Of a stretch of 64,000 bases of DNA, positions 55,011-63,339 are shown in pieces (the stretch's first letter is position 1; each line of letters starts with the position of its first letter). The stretch comes from Anaeromyxobacter terrae (lineage in GTDB: Bacteria > Myxococcota > Myxococcia > Myxococcales > Anaeromyxobacteraceae). The position numbers and the translations under genes were made by a program. The notes below the pieces were generated by a model, which saw nothing but the letters and a program-made list of their open reading frames with translations, had not been told where the DNA came from and did no database searches. The stretch spans positions 1 to 64,000 of the forward strand of contig NZ_JALCYY010000007.1 in NCBI RefSeq assembly GCF_022690685.1. The letters are read 5' to 3'.

Positions 55011-55508
55011 TCATTGAGCGAACGCGCAGATCGCCAGCGCCGTCGCCTGTCGCGTCACTGTCCCCTCATTGTGAACCATCACGTTCCACCCATGGTCGAT
55101 GATGTTACCGCGTCCATCGCTGGGTTCGGAGGAGTACACCTTCACGTCATCCGGAGTCTCCACATTGAAGCCTCCGCCGAGCACCTTCTTCCCTGCCGGA
55201 CACTCTACATGAACGTCGGCGACCGATCCGGCAGGCAGAAATTCCTGGTGCGCCACGATCTCGTAGCCCGACACCCCGCTACCCTGGGGGCCCTGGATGT
55301 TCCAGTCCAGCGCTAGCTCCTGTGGGCGACAAGCTCTGGATGCGACGACCATGTGGATCTCGCCGCTGCTAGGATTCACGCAGGCGTGGATCACACTCGC
55401 GTCCCCACCATCCGCACGCGCGACCCATGGTAGCGCCGCAAGAACGGCGAGCATGATCGCTCCAACAGCCAAGCGTCGCCACCACGTCGTCGTAACGTTC
55501 GCAAACAC
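55011..55508 (-). CDS. Secreted hypothetical protein
   Basis: This 165-residue protein starts at a GTG (55508) with GGAGG 7 nt upstream. A signal peptide (RRLAVGAIMLAVLAALPWVARA) is followed by a CVNPSSGEIHMVVASRACRP segment with a Cys pair, the collagen-like IQGPQGSG and a globular domain containing HVECPAGKKVLGGGF and LAICAFAQ at the end. The CVNPSSG...C pattern with Gly-Pro repeats is common in secreted actinobacterial and myxobacterial proteins of unknown function. Confidence 0.7.
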   Translation of the reverse strand: MFANVTTTWWRRLAVGAIMLAVLAALPWVARADGGDASVIHACVNPSSGEIHMVVASRACRPQELALDWNIQGPQGSGVSGYEIVAHQEFLPAGSVADVHVECPAGKKVLGGGFNVETPDDVKVYSSEPSDGRGNIIDHGWNVMVHNEGTVTRQATALAICAFAQ

Positions 55509-55907
55509 GGTTCGTCCTCCATCCCGGAATGTGTGGGTCGGCAACACGAAGGGTGCGGGTCGACGACGCCCGCGGTCAGCCGTTCAGAAGGGTCCGCTCT
55601 CCCGGGATCGGTCGGACGGGTGAACCAGAGGTGGATACCCTCTCCACTGAGCGGTAAGCGAGCGAGCGCAACTACGGCACACCTCCTGCTCTGGATCATC
55701 GCGGGTGGGCTCGGTTCGAATGCCCCACTTGAATCGGGTTCATCGAGATCGGCCGCGGCAGACCGTGGACTTGGAGGTCCGCGATGCCCGCCACGACCTG
55801 CGCGCAACCTCGGGCAGGAAGGAGTCCTGGGCGGTCCGTCGGCTGGCTCCGTCCGGCATCGCTCGCATGGAAGCGGACCCTCGAACACGTCACCGCATGA
55901 CCACGGG
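55509..55907. other. Gene-free region between the secreted protein and MetRS fragment
   Basis: About 400 bp without a supported gene. It contains TGGGCTCGGTTCGAATGCCCC near 55710, which looks like a tRNA T arm but has no matching tRNA. Confidence 0.4.
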
Positions 55908-56960
55908 TCAGTCGACGCGCCCTGCGGTACCTCTGTCCCCGATACGCCGGAACAACGGGGCACCGCGTGAGAGCGGGACGCCGGTCGGCAGCGCGTTCCA
56001 ACCGAACCGGCTTTCCAGCGGTGGCGCTTGAAGGCGCGTCCGGAGGTCCTCCGACGTCGCCGGCAGGAACGGCGCCAGCTCGCGCGCGATGACGTGCAGC
56101 GCCTCGAGCGCCGTCCTCAGCGTCGCTGCGGCGCGCGCGGCGCGTCCTTCGCGAGCGTGTTCCCAGGGTGCAACCGTCGTCACGTACCGATTCGTCGCGT
56201 CGACGAGCCGGAAGACGGCCGAGAGCGCCTCGTCCAGGGACAGCCGTTCGACGGCCGCGTCCACTTCCGAGCACAGCGTCAGGGCTGCTTCTCGAAGCTC
56301 CCGGTCTTCCGCGAGCTCCACGCCGGGAGCGGGTACGTGCCCGCCGCTCACCTTCTCCACCAGCGCCAGGATCCGGCTCGTCAGGTTTCCGAGCCCGTTC
56401 GCGAGCTCCGCGTCGTTGGCCTGGTGGAACCGCGCGATGCTGAAGTCGCCGTCGCGCGCCGTCCGGATGTGCCGGAGCAGGAAATACCGCACTGCGTCCG
56501 CGCCGTACTGCGCGATGAGAGGAGCCGGATCGATCGTTCGGCCCGACTTGCTGATCTTCTCACCCTCGAGGGTGACGTACCCGTGCACGAGCAGGTCCGT
56601 CGGCCACGGCAGCCCCGCCGACTCCAGGAACGCGGGCCAGTACGCCGCGTGGAAGCGCGAGATCCCCTTGCCGATGACGTGGACGCGCTCGCCCTCACCA
56701 CACCAGAAGACATCGAGGTGGCGCCGATCGCTCCCTCTGTACCCCAACGCCGCGATGTAGCCGCAGAGGGCATCGAACCAGACCCAGATCACCTGTGACG
56801 GGTCGCCCGGGACGGGGAGCCCCCACCCTCTCGCGCGCGCGGCCGACCGCGACACCGAGAGGTCGCGCACAGGGCCGCGCAGGAACGCCAGGGTCTCCTC
56901 GCGCGCCCCGTCGTGGACGATGCGCAGCCTTCCGCCCTCGATCGTCCCCCCCCCGACGGC
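55908..56960 (-). pseudogene. 5'-truncated methionyl-tRNA synthetase copy
   Basis: About 350 residues match the C-terminal two-thirds of MetRS. They include VIWVWFDALCGYIAAL, KGISRFHAAYWPAFLE, the KMSKS loop EGEKISKSGRTIDP, and an anticodon-binding helical domain (NGLGNLTSRILALVEKVSGG) ending ESRFGWNALPTG. The N-terminal third with the HIGH motif, zinc knuckle and start is missing. The frame upstream runs into the end of the neighbouring GFA gene through a C9 tract (56946-56954). It is presumably a second, decayed MetRS; the essential copy must lie elsewhere. Confidence 0.8.
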
Positions 56961-56992
56961 AGGAACCGCCCCGGCGTGACCACTCGACGCGA

Positions 56993-57433
56993 TCAGAGCG
57001 GAAGGCCTCGCACCGTCGCGGGGGTCCATGCGCGCCGACGGCGCCCGAGCCGCTCCTCCGCGGTCTCGCCGTCGTAGGCGACCGGCACGGGGCGCTGCGT
57101 GAGCGCCTCACGGGCCTCGAGCACGTTCGCGTTGAGGGTCGCGAACGTGGCTCCGTCGATCGTGCTCACCGCCGCGACGTACACGCCGCACGTGCGGCAG
57201 ACGAGGAAGTCCGAGGTGCGCAGACCGAACCGATAGCGAGAGACGTCCCCGGCATCGCGTATCCGCACCTCGAGCGAACCGGCCGGATCCGTCACCGCGA
57301 GCGCACCGTGCCGGCGGCAGAACGTACATCCGCACTCGCGCAGCACGAGCGCCTCGGGCCGCTGCGACGTGTGGAACGTGACCTCGAGATTTCCGCAGTG
57401 ACATCGTCCTTCGAATCGCATGAGCTCGGTCAT
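56993..57433 (-). CDS. GFA-family zinc protein (glutathione-dependent formaldehyde-activating-like)
   Basis: This 146-residue protein has the GFA/CENP-V zinc ligands: C11 and C13 (GRCHCGN), C34, C36 and C39 (ECGCTFCRRHG), and C79 and C82 (CRTCGVY). This is the Mss4-like beta fold. Gfa of Paracoccus was proposed to speed glutathione-formaldehyde condensation, but most family members, such as this one, have no proven reaction. Start at 57433 is chosen (MTELMRFEG). It lies head-to-tail with the MetRS remnant, whose upstream end meets it. Confidence 0.87.
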   Translation of the reverse strand: MTELMRFEGRCHCGNLEVTFHTSQRPEALVLRECGCTFCRRHGALAVTDPAGSLEVRIRDAGDVSRYRFGLRTSDFLVCRTCGVYVAAVSTIDGATFATLNANVLEAREALTQRPVPVAYDGETAEERLGRRRRAWTPATVRGLPL

Positions 57434-57658
57434 AGAAGATTCCGCCGTGTCGCGCACGGCGGCGCGAGCTCCGGACCGGCCCGGGGGCGCGAAGGAGTAG
57501 AAGAGGCAGGCCTGCTCACGCGCTGAGCGACCCGTCCGCCGTCGCCGCTCACGCGTTGCGTATGAGTTGTCATCGGGTCACTATCCGTGTAGGTTTCAAT
57601 TTCTTGTAGTGCGGCAGCGGCCTCGCTGCGCACGACCCACTCCAGGGGGGAACCGGAC

Positions 57659-58192
57659 ATGACACGTGCAACCGGAACCGCGGTCCTCATCGCGTCACTC
57701 GTGCTTGCGGGATGCGGCGGGGGCGACTCGAGCAGTTCACCCACGGACTACTCGGGTATCTTCGTGGGGAGGTGGGAGGGCCTGTCGAGCTTCACGTTCG
57801 GGGGCCAGAGCAGCTCGTCGCAGACCTACATTCCGATCACGTCCGCTGGTACGAACTCCGTCGTGCTCCGTGAGTTCTGCGGAGACGGCACCGGCCCGCG
57901 CGCCGAGATCCTCTCGAGCAGCTCGTTGCACATCCAGGGGCTGACGTGCCCCGCCCAGGCAATCGGAACCTGCGCAGCCGTCACGTTCGTGGTGAATCCG
58001 GGCGGGACGGGAAACCTCGCGAATGGTCAGCTGGCGATCCGCTTCTCCGGGTCGGCGACGGGTTGCGGACAGACGTTCTCGTACACGTCGACGTTCGACG
58101 GTCAAAGAACGTCTACCAATCCCCAGGCGCTCACGGCTGAGCTCGGGACGGTCGGCGCCGCACTCGAGTCGGAGCTCGCGCGTTCGTTCTGA
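57659..58192 (+). CDS. Small hypothetical lipoprotein
   Basis: This 177-residue protein has a signal peptide with lipobox SLVLAGCGGG and a Ser-rich linker. A beta-rich domain follows with FVGRWEGLSSFTFGG, four internal Cys that could pair, and a C-terminal helix AELGTVGAALESELARSF. A G-rich purine tract before the ATG is a good ribosome site. The beta pattern is like small lipocalin-like lipoproteins of myxobacteria. Function unknown. Confidence 0.75.
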   Translation: MTRATGTAVLIASLVLAGCGGGDSSSSPTDYSGIFVGRWEGLSSFTFGGQSSSSQTYIPITSAGTNSVVLREFCGDGTGPRAEILSSSSLHIQGLTCPAQAIGTCAAVTFVVNPGGTGNLANGQLAIRFSGSATGCGQTFSYTSTFDGQRTSTNPQALTAELGTVGAALESELARSF

Positions 58193-58254
58193 TCGACGGG
58201 AGACCCTCGCGACCCGGCTGCGCGTCCCGAGATCTTCGGAGACGTGTAGGGCCA

Positions 58255-58881
58255 ATGACACGGAGCCAGCCCCAGGTGACGAACGGCACGACCCGGACCA
58301 TGATGGCGGCCACGTTCGCGGTCGTCATCCTGGCCTCGTTCCCCCTGCACGAGCTCGGGCACTGGGTCGGCTTCTCGCTCGCCGGCATCCCGGCCGCGAT
58401 CTCGCTCAACCACACGTACTTCACCGAGCGCTGGGAGCCGTCGCTCGCAGGTGCCGCGGGCGGGCCCGTCGCCACGATCGCCCTCGCCTGGATCGGGGTG
58501 TACCTCGTCCTTCGGCGTGGCCGACTGCAGCCGCTGGGCTTCGCCTTGGCCGTCGTGATGCCGTTCACGCGTCTCGCGACGTACGCGATCTGCGCAGCCA
58601 TCCCCCGCGCCATGGCCATCAACGACGAGGGCGTCATGGCCCTGGACTGCGGCTGGCCGACCTGGAGCTGGGTCTGGATCCTGTTGCCGTTCCTCGTCGC
58701 GCCCTGGGTGGTCGCCTGGCGCGCCGCGCCGGGATCACCGGTCCGTAAGCTCGGCCGCTTCGGCGGAACGGCCGTCGCCTGGGTGGTCCTCGGCCTCGTC
58801 CTCGAGGCCGGCGTGCTCGATCCCCGGCTCTTCCCGGACGCGGCCGCGCGCGAGCTGGTGATGCCGCACGCGCCGCGGTGA
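58255..58881 (+). CDS. Integral membrane protein with HELGH metalloprotease-like motif
   Basis: This 208-residue protein has about five hydrophobic segments. The zinc motif HELGH (residues 32-36) is placed at the end of the first membrane segment (residues 16-40), as in M50/site-2-protease-like families. The second conserved element (NxxPxxxxDG) is not visible; GGPVATI near residue 69 may take part. It may be an intramembrane metalloprotease of an unusual type or a relative that lost activity. It lies 62 bp after a lipoprotein gene. Confidence 0.65.
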   Translation: MTRSQPQVTNGTTRTMMAATFAVVILASFPLHELGHWVGFSLAGIPAAISLNHTYFTERWEPSLAGAAGGPVATIALAWIGVYLVLRRGRLQPLGFALAVVMPFTRLATYAICAAIPRAMAINDEGVMALDCGWPTWSWVWILLPFLVAPWVVAWRAAPGSPVRKLGRFGGTAVAWVVLGLVLEAGVLDPRLFPDAAARELVMPHAPR

Positions 58882-59000
58882 GGCGCCCACGTGCGCCGCG
58901 AGCACGGGACTGGGATCCTGCGTACGCCCGCACCCTCGAGCCTGCGCGGTGATCGTTCGGCCCTTCGACGGAGTCTGCGTCCGTGCCCGCCAGCGCCCGC

Positions 59001-59258
59001 TCAGCGCGCGTGAGGCCGGCGACGCAGATCCACCAGCTCCTTGCCGGCCATGACGAGCAGGAGCCCGCCGATCGCCAGGAGCACGACGGCGATCACGATG
59101 ACCAGGGTCTCCGGAGTTGCGGCGCCGCCCGGTGACCCGCCCGCTACACCTGGCAATGCACGCCGGACGTCGAGCAGCATCGCGCTTCCCAGGAAGGCGA
59201 CCACGGCGGCCAGCGAGAACGCCATCGCGCTCCTCGTCTCCCGCGTCGGGTGCCACAT
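59001..59258 (-). CDS. Small two-TM hypothetical membrane protein
   Basis: This 85-residue protein has hydrophobic segments at about residues 12-32 and 50-70 and a C-terminal basic tail (DLRRRPHAR). I do not recognise the family. A related small gene lies just upstream on the same strand, with only about 65 bp between, so they could form an operon of tiny genes. Confidence 0.5.
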   Translation of the reverse strand: MWHPTRETRSAMAFSLAAVVAFLGSAMLLDVRRALPGVAGGSPGGAATPETLVIVIAVVLLAIGGLLLVMAGKELVDLRRRPHAR

Positions 59259-59323
59259 GACGCCCTCCCTGGCGTGTCAGCCTCTACGACCCAAGGAGCG
59301 GCCTCGCGCGACGAACGTCCACG

Positions 59324-59515
59324 TCACGCCTTCTTCCGCGTCGGGGTCCGCACCCTGCGCAGCACCTCGTCCGTGAGCGCGGTCAGCGCGCCCGCCGCGG
59401 CGGTCAACGTCGTGCTCGCCGCGTTGAGCAGCGTGCGCGCAAGCTCCAGGAACGCACCCCGGACGGCCTTGAGCTCGTCGAGCGCCGTGGACTCGCGCTT
59501 CGTCCTGGTTGCCAT
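59324..59515 (-). CDS. Small basic helical protein, hypothetical
   Basis: This 63-residue protein starts after a strong GGGGGAGG site. It has an N-terminal KRESTALDELKAVRGAFLEL and a long Ala/Thr/Leu-rich amphipathic helix ending in VRTPTRKKA. It could associate with membranes, granules or other proteins, as phasin-like and histone-like small proteins do. The ribosome site and codon use make it a convincing gene despite its length. Confidence 0.6.
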   Translation of the reverse strand: MATRTKRESTALDELKAVRGAFLELARTLLNAASTTLTAAAGALTALTDEVLRRVRTPTRKKA

Positions 59516-59739
59516 GGATCGACCTCCCCCTGTGCATATATGCGGACGCCGTCCCGGCAGACCGAGGCGTTCAGGGCTGACACGAAGGAGCCTGCCGCCC
59601 GAGCGCACGCGCGCCGGCGCACGGCTGACGCAAACGGAGCGTCCGCGCGCGATGTTGCGGGAGAGCGCGATCGCGAGCGTTCGCTCGTGTTCCAGGCGTC
59701 GGTCCCCAGCCCTCCCAGCCAGGCGGGGCTCCTGGCACG

Positions 59740-60879
59740 ATGCCGAAGCGCTCCAGCGGCCGCGCCTTAACACTTGGGAGCATGCTCTTTGAGTTCCTGC
59801 AGGAGCACCGCGCCGCGATCGTGGAGCGAGCCCGCGCGAGGGTCGCCTCGAGGCGCGTGCCTCTCGCCTCGCCGGCGGAGGTCGCCGACGGCGTCCCGCT
59901 GTTCCTCACGCACCTCACCGATCTGCTGCGCGAAGAGCACCGGGAGGCGCCACACCCGCTGGTGCCCACGACGGACGAGCGGGTCAACGAGGCGCTCGGG
60001 CTGAACGCAGACCAGCGCGGCGACGAGATGCTGCGCGAAGGCCTGACCGTCGCGCAGGTCATCGAGGGCTACGGTGACGTCTGCCAGGCGATCACCGAAC
60101 ACGCCGTCCACCAGAACGTGAACATCACCGCCGACGAGTACCGTACGCTGAACCTGTGCCTCGACGTCGCGACCGCGAGGGCGGTGACCGCGTTCTCGCT
60201 CGGGCGCGACCGTTCGATGAACAGGCAGAGCACCGAACGTCTGGGGATGCTCGCGCACGAGCTGCGGAACCTCCTCTCGACCGCGTTCCTGTCCTTCGAG
60301 GCGATGAAGCGAGGGACCGTCGGCACCGAGAGCCGCACCGGCGCCTTGCTCGGACGGAGCCTTCAAGGCCTTCGAGATGTCATCGACCGATCGCTGGCCG
60401 AGGTCCGCCTCGCGGCCACCCTCAACAGCCCGCAACGCGTCGTCCTCGCCCAGCTCATCGAGGACATCGAGGTCGGTGCCGCCCTCGACGCGAAAGCCCG
60501 AGACGTGGAGCTGAGCGCACCGGCCGTCGACTACGCTCTCGCAGTCGTCGTGGATCGTCCGCTCCTCGCGTCCGCGGTGGCAAACCTGCTCCAGAACGCC
60601 ATCAAGTTCACCCCTCCCGGCGGTCGCGTCTCGCTCACCACCCGGCGTGCGTCGGGGCACGTCCTCATCGAGGTCGCGGACCAGTGTGGCGGCCTCCCGC
60701 CCGGCAAGGCGGAGGAGTTGTTCCGGCCGTTCGAGCGCCACGGCGCGGATCGGACGGGGCTCGGTCTCGGCCTCAAGATCAGCCTCGATGCCGTGAGGGC
60801 GAACGGCGGCGAAATCCGGGTCCGCAACCTCCCCGGCGAGGGCTGCGTCTTCACCATCGAGCTGCCGGTGGCTTCCTAG
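59740..60879 (+). CDS. Soluble sensor histidine kinase with RsbR/RsbU-like N-terminal domain
   Basis: This 379-residue kinase has no membrane segment. Its N-terminal 150 residues (FLQEHRAAIVERARARVASR, EGLTVAQVIEGYGDVCQAI) resemble the RsbRD/co-antisigma-type helical sensor. Then follow the HisKA H box LAHELRNLLSTA (His173), N box NLLQNAIKFTPP, G1 DQCGGLPPG and G2 TGLGLGLKI. It should sense a cytosolic signal. There is no adjacent response regulator. An in-frame ATG at 59782 (MLFEFLQEH) is an alternative start. RsbRD-HisKA kinases with this plan are frequent in myxobacteria. Confidence 0.85.
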   Translation: MPKRSSGRALTLGSMLFEFLQEHRAAIVERARARVASRRVPLASPAEVADGVPLFLTHLTDLLREEHREAPHPLVPTTDERVNEALGLNADQRGDEMLREGLTVAQVIEGYGDVCQAITEHAVHQNVNITADEYRTLNLCLDVATARAVTAFSLGRDRSMNRQSTERLGMLAHELRNLLSTAFLSFEAMKRGTVGTESRTGALLGRSLQGLRDVIDRSLAEVRLAATLNSPQRVVLAQLIEDIEVGAALDAKARDVELSAPAVDYALAVVVDRPLLASAVANLLQNAIKFTPPGGRVSLTTRRASGHVLIEVADQCGGLPPGKAEELFRPFERHGADRTGLGLGLKISLDAVRANGGEIRVRNLPGEGCVFTIELPVAS

Positions 60880-60973
60880 GCTCGTACATCGCTCACCGCC
60901 GCGCGCGAGAGCGAGTCGTCGACCCCTGCATCGTCCTCCGACCTGGAGCCCGTGATTTGCGCCGCCTCGCGCG

Positions 60974-62098
60974 TCACGCCGCGCTGGCGGCGGCCTCGGT
61001 CCCGCCGCCACGCTCCGCGCCGCGCGGGATGGCGAACCGGACGAGCCGGCGCATCGCGCTCGCGAACTGCGATGCCAGCGAGCCGGTCGTGTACGGGACC
61101 CCGTGGCGCTCGCAGATCGCGCGCACGCGAGGGGCCATCTCCGGATAGCGCCAGGCCGGGATGTTCGGAAAGAGGTGGTGCTCGATCTGGAACCCCAGGT
61201 GACCGCTGAGCACGTGGCCGAGCCTTCCGGTCTCGAAGTTGCTGCTGCCCATGACCTGACGGACGTACCACCCGGCGCGATCCTCGCCCGCGAGATCCTC
61301 CTCGCGGAACGTCGCCGTCCGCTCCGTGAGGTGGCCGCAGTAGATGACGGCGTACGCCCAGCCGTTTCGCAGCGTGTTCGCGAGCACGTTCCCGGCGAGG
61401 ACCTTCACCCCAAGCGGACCCGCGAGGGCGGGATAGAACACGTACTCGACGAACCCCTTCCGCGCGGCCTTTCGCGCGAAGGCCCAGAGATCGCGGGCCA
61501 CCTCGCGACGAGGACGCCGCCTTCTGGCCGCTTCGCTCGACGCCGGGCCGAGCCCATCGAGGAGGCCGAGGTCGTAGGCGCCGATGGAGTACTCGAAGAA
61601 GAGTCCGCTGAGCGGGCTCACCAGCGGCTGGAGCAGGTGGATCGGCTTCCAGGGCACCTCACCGGAGAAGCGGAAGGCGTTGTAGCCGAAGTCGCGATCT
61701 CGCCCGATGACGTTGGTGAAGACGTGGTGCGTGGCGTTGTGGGCCCGCTTCCAGCTCTTCGCCGTGCCGACCATGTCCCACTCGTAGGTCGCCGAGCTGA
61801 GCGATGGGTCGTGCATGAAGTCGTACTGACCGTGCAGCACGTTGTGGCCGATCTCCATGTTCTCGAGCACCTTGTAGGTGCCGAGCGCGCAGACGCCGGC
61901 CGCCCAGCTGATCGGCTCCAGGCTGAAGTGGATGAGGAGGCGCCCCGCGACGCGGGAGATGCGCGCGACCGCCCTGACGGTCCGGATGTAGTCGGCGTCG
62001 CGCGCGCCGATCTTCGCCACGTACTCCTGCCGGAGCGCATCGAGCTCCGCACGCAAGGACTGCGACTGCTTTGCTGACAAGGTCACCCGTTCCCCCAT
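60974..62098 (-). CDS. Membrane fatty acid desaturase
   Basis: This 374-residue integral membrane protein carries the three His boxes of front-end/acyl-lipid desaturases: HNVLH (H85-H89), HNATHH (H120-H125) and QIEHH (about 312). Hydrophobic segments surround them. The di-iron centre inserts a cis double bond using reduced ferredoxin or cytochrome b5. There is no b5 domain, so an external electron donor is needed; the tandem ferredoxins elsewhere in this window are only possible donors. The enzyme presumably adjusts membrane fluidity. It is convergent with the kinase gene. Confidence 0.9.
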   Translation of the reverse strand: MGERVTLSAKQSQSLRAELDALRQEYVAKIGARDADYIRTVRAVARISRVAGRLLIHFSLEPISWAAGVCALGTYKVLENMEIGHNVLHGQYDFMHDPSLSSATYEWDMVGTAKSWKRAHNATHHVFTNVIGRDRDFGYNAFRFSGEVPWKPIHLLQPLVSPLSGLFFEYSIGAYDLGLLDGLGPASSEAARRRRPRREVARDLWAFARKAARKGFVEYVFYPALAGPLGVKVLAGNVLANTLRNGWAYAVIYCGHLTERTATFREEDLAGEDRAGWYVRQVMGSSNFETGRLGHVLSGHLGFQIEHHLFPNIPAWRYPEMAPRVRAICERHGVPYTTGSLASQFASAMRRLVRFAIPRGAERGGGTEAAASAA

Positions 62099-62104
62099 CC
62101 CCGC

Positions 62105-62363
62105 GGTGCCGCCGCGAGCCTCGTGATCTGTGCGCTCGTTGTCATGAGCGGGTCACGAAGGCTTCCGGGCGAAGCCGGCGGTGTGCGGGAGGAGCGCGGC
62201 GCGCGGGAGCTCGCGCCGTTATGTCCTGCTTGCAGAGGCGGCCGTTCCAGTCGATGACTGGAGACTTCCAGTCGGGCTCGAGTGACCCGTTGGACGCGCC
62301 CGCCAGCGGACCCTCGGCCACCTGGGCCAACGCCCCGGTGACCGACAGCCCGTGTACTCGGGC
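62105..62363. other. Gene-free region
   Basis: No gene is supported between the desaturase start and the PRC-barrel gene. An inverted-repeat-like CCAGTCGATGACTGG lies near 62246-62260 and may be a regulatory dyad. Confidence 0.4.
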
Positions 62364-62666
62364 TCAGTGGGCGGAAGCGGACTCGCCCTCGCCAGGCAGC
62401 ACCTCGCGGAGCCCGTCGACCGGTACCGAGAGCACGACGGCGTCGCCGACCGACTGGATGAGTCGGATCGGGATCTCGACCGTCCCGGCGTGGAACATCG
62501 TCCGCGACGCGCCCAGCTGGTCGGCGACGTCCTTTCGCAGCTTCACCCGGAGCGACTCCACGCTCCACGCGTCGCTGTCCAGGAAGAGCGCTGCGATCTC
62601 GCCGACCGCCCGCCCGTCCGCGCCGATGACCGTCCGTCCCCGCAGGTTCTCGTCAGATAGCCGCAT
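62364..62666 (-). CDS. PRC-barrel domain protein
   Basis: This 100-residue protein starts MRLSDENLRGRTVIGADGRA and continues VGEIAALFLDSDAWSVESLR, the beta-barrel pattern of PRC domains. A V-rich C-terminal part and an acidic/polar tail follow. PRC-barrel proteins bind other proteins or RNA, or act in photosynthetic and sporulation systems; no partner is evident here. It precedes an AtpZ-like membrane gene on the same strand. Confidence 0.7.
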   Translation of the reverse strand: MRLSDENLRGRTVIGADGRAVGEIAALFLDSDAWSVESLRVKLRKDVADQLGASRTMFHAGTVEIPIRLIQSVGDAVVLSVPVDGLREVLPGEGESASAH

Positions 62667-62769
62667 GCCGCTGCTCTCTTTCCAGTTTCCTGGAAGGTAA
62701 GGCTCCCCTGGCGAGCAGACGGCGCCGACTACGGGGCTCGCGTGACGGCTCGGCCTCGTCGACCTGTCC

Positions 62770-63069
62770 TCACGTACGATGGTCGGCGCGCGTCGCTGCC
62801 GCGATCTTCGTGAAGAAGGCGGTGAACCCCACCGCGATGCCGACCACCGCCCCCACGACGAGCATCCACTGCACCGAGTGCCCCAGCCAGCGGTCGAGCC
62901 CATAGCCGAGGAGCGTGAAGACCGCGACGGAGGCGAGCAGCGTGCTCGACGCGGCCATGTACGGCTCGGCCTTCCGGTACCCCGCCGCGAGGCTCGAGAG
63001 CCCGTGCGCGGGGTCCGCCGCACCACCACCGCCCGGCTCGCCGGTCGGCTCGCGCGCTCGCTGTGCCAT
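62770..63069 (-). CDS. AtpZ/AtpI-like small membrane protein
   Basis: This 99-residue protein has a Gly/Pro-rich N-terminus, then LSSLAAGYRKAEPYMAASST, two hydrophobic segments with LGYGLDRWLG between them (the ATPase_gene1 signature) and a VGIAVGFTAFFTKI helix. Relatives are encoded at the head of atp operons and are thought to assist F0 assembly or Mg2+ uptake. Here no ATP synthase genes are near, so it is an orphan copy. Confidence 0.75.
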   Translation of the reverse strand: MAQRAREPTGEPGGGGAADPAHGLSSLAAGYRKAEPYMAASSTLLASVAVFTLLGYGLDRWLGHSVQWMLVVGAVVGIAVGFTAFFTKIAAATRADHRT

Positions 63070-63339
63070 TCGGCTCTCCCCTCTCGACCCTTTCGACGTG
63101 GACGTCGGCGGAGCGGTTCAGAGGCGCGGAGTCGGACGCGGCTCGGCGCAGGAGCCGGATCGCCGAGGAGGACGTCACCGCTCGGTCGAGAAGAACGTAA
63201 CGGGCGCGACCTTCCCGCGCGCGATTGTCCCGCCCCATCGCTCCGACGAACCCGACGATCGCACGGCCTGTCTAACGCCCCTCGGGTCCAATAGAGGGCC
63301 CGGGGCATCCGAACCTGCTACACAGCCGGTAGAGGTTCC

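Noticed and set aside
55690-55730. tRNA gene, from a T-arm-like GGTTCGAAT
   Set aside because: The flanking bases do not make a five-pair T stem, and no anticodon or acceptor stem can be built upstream.
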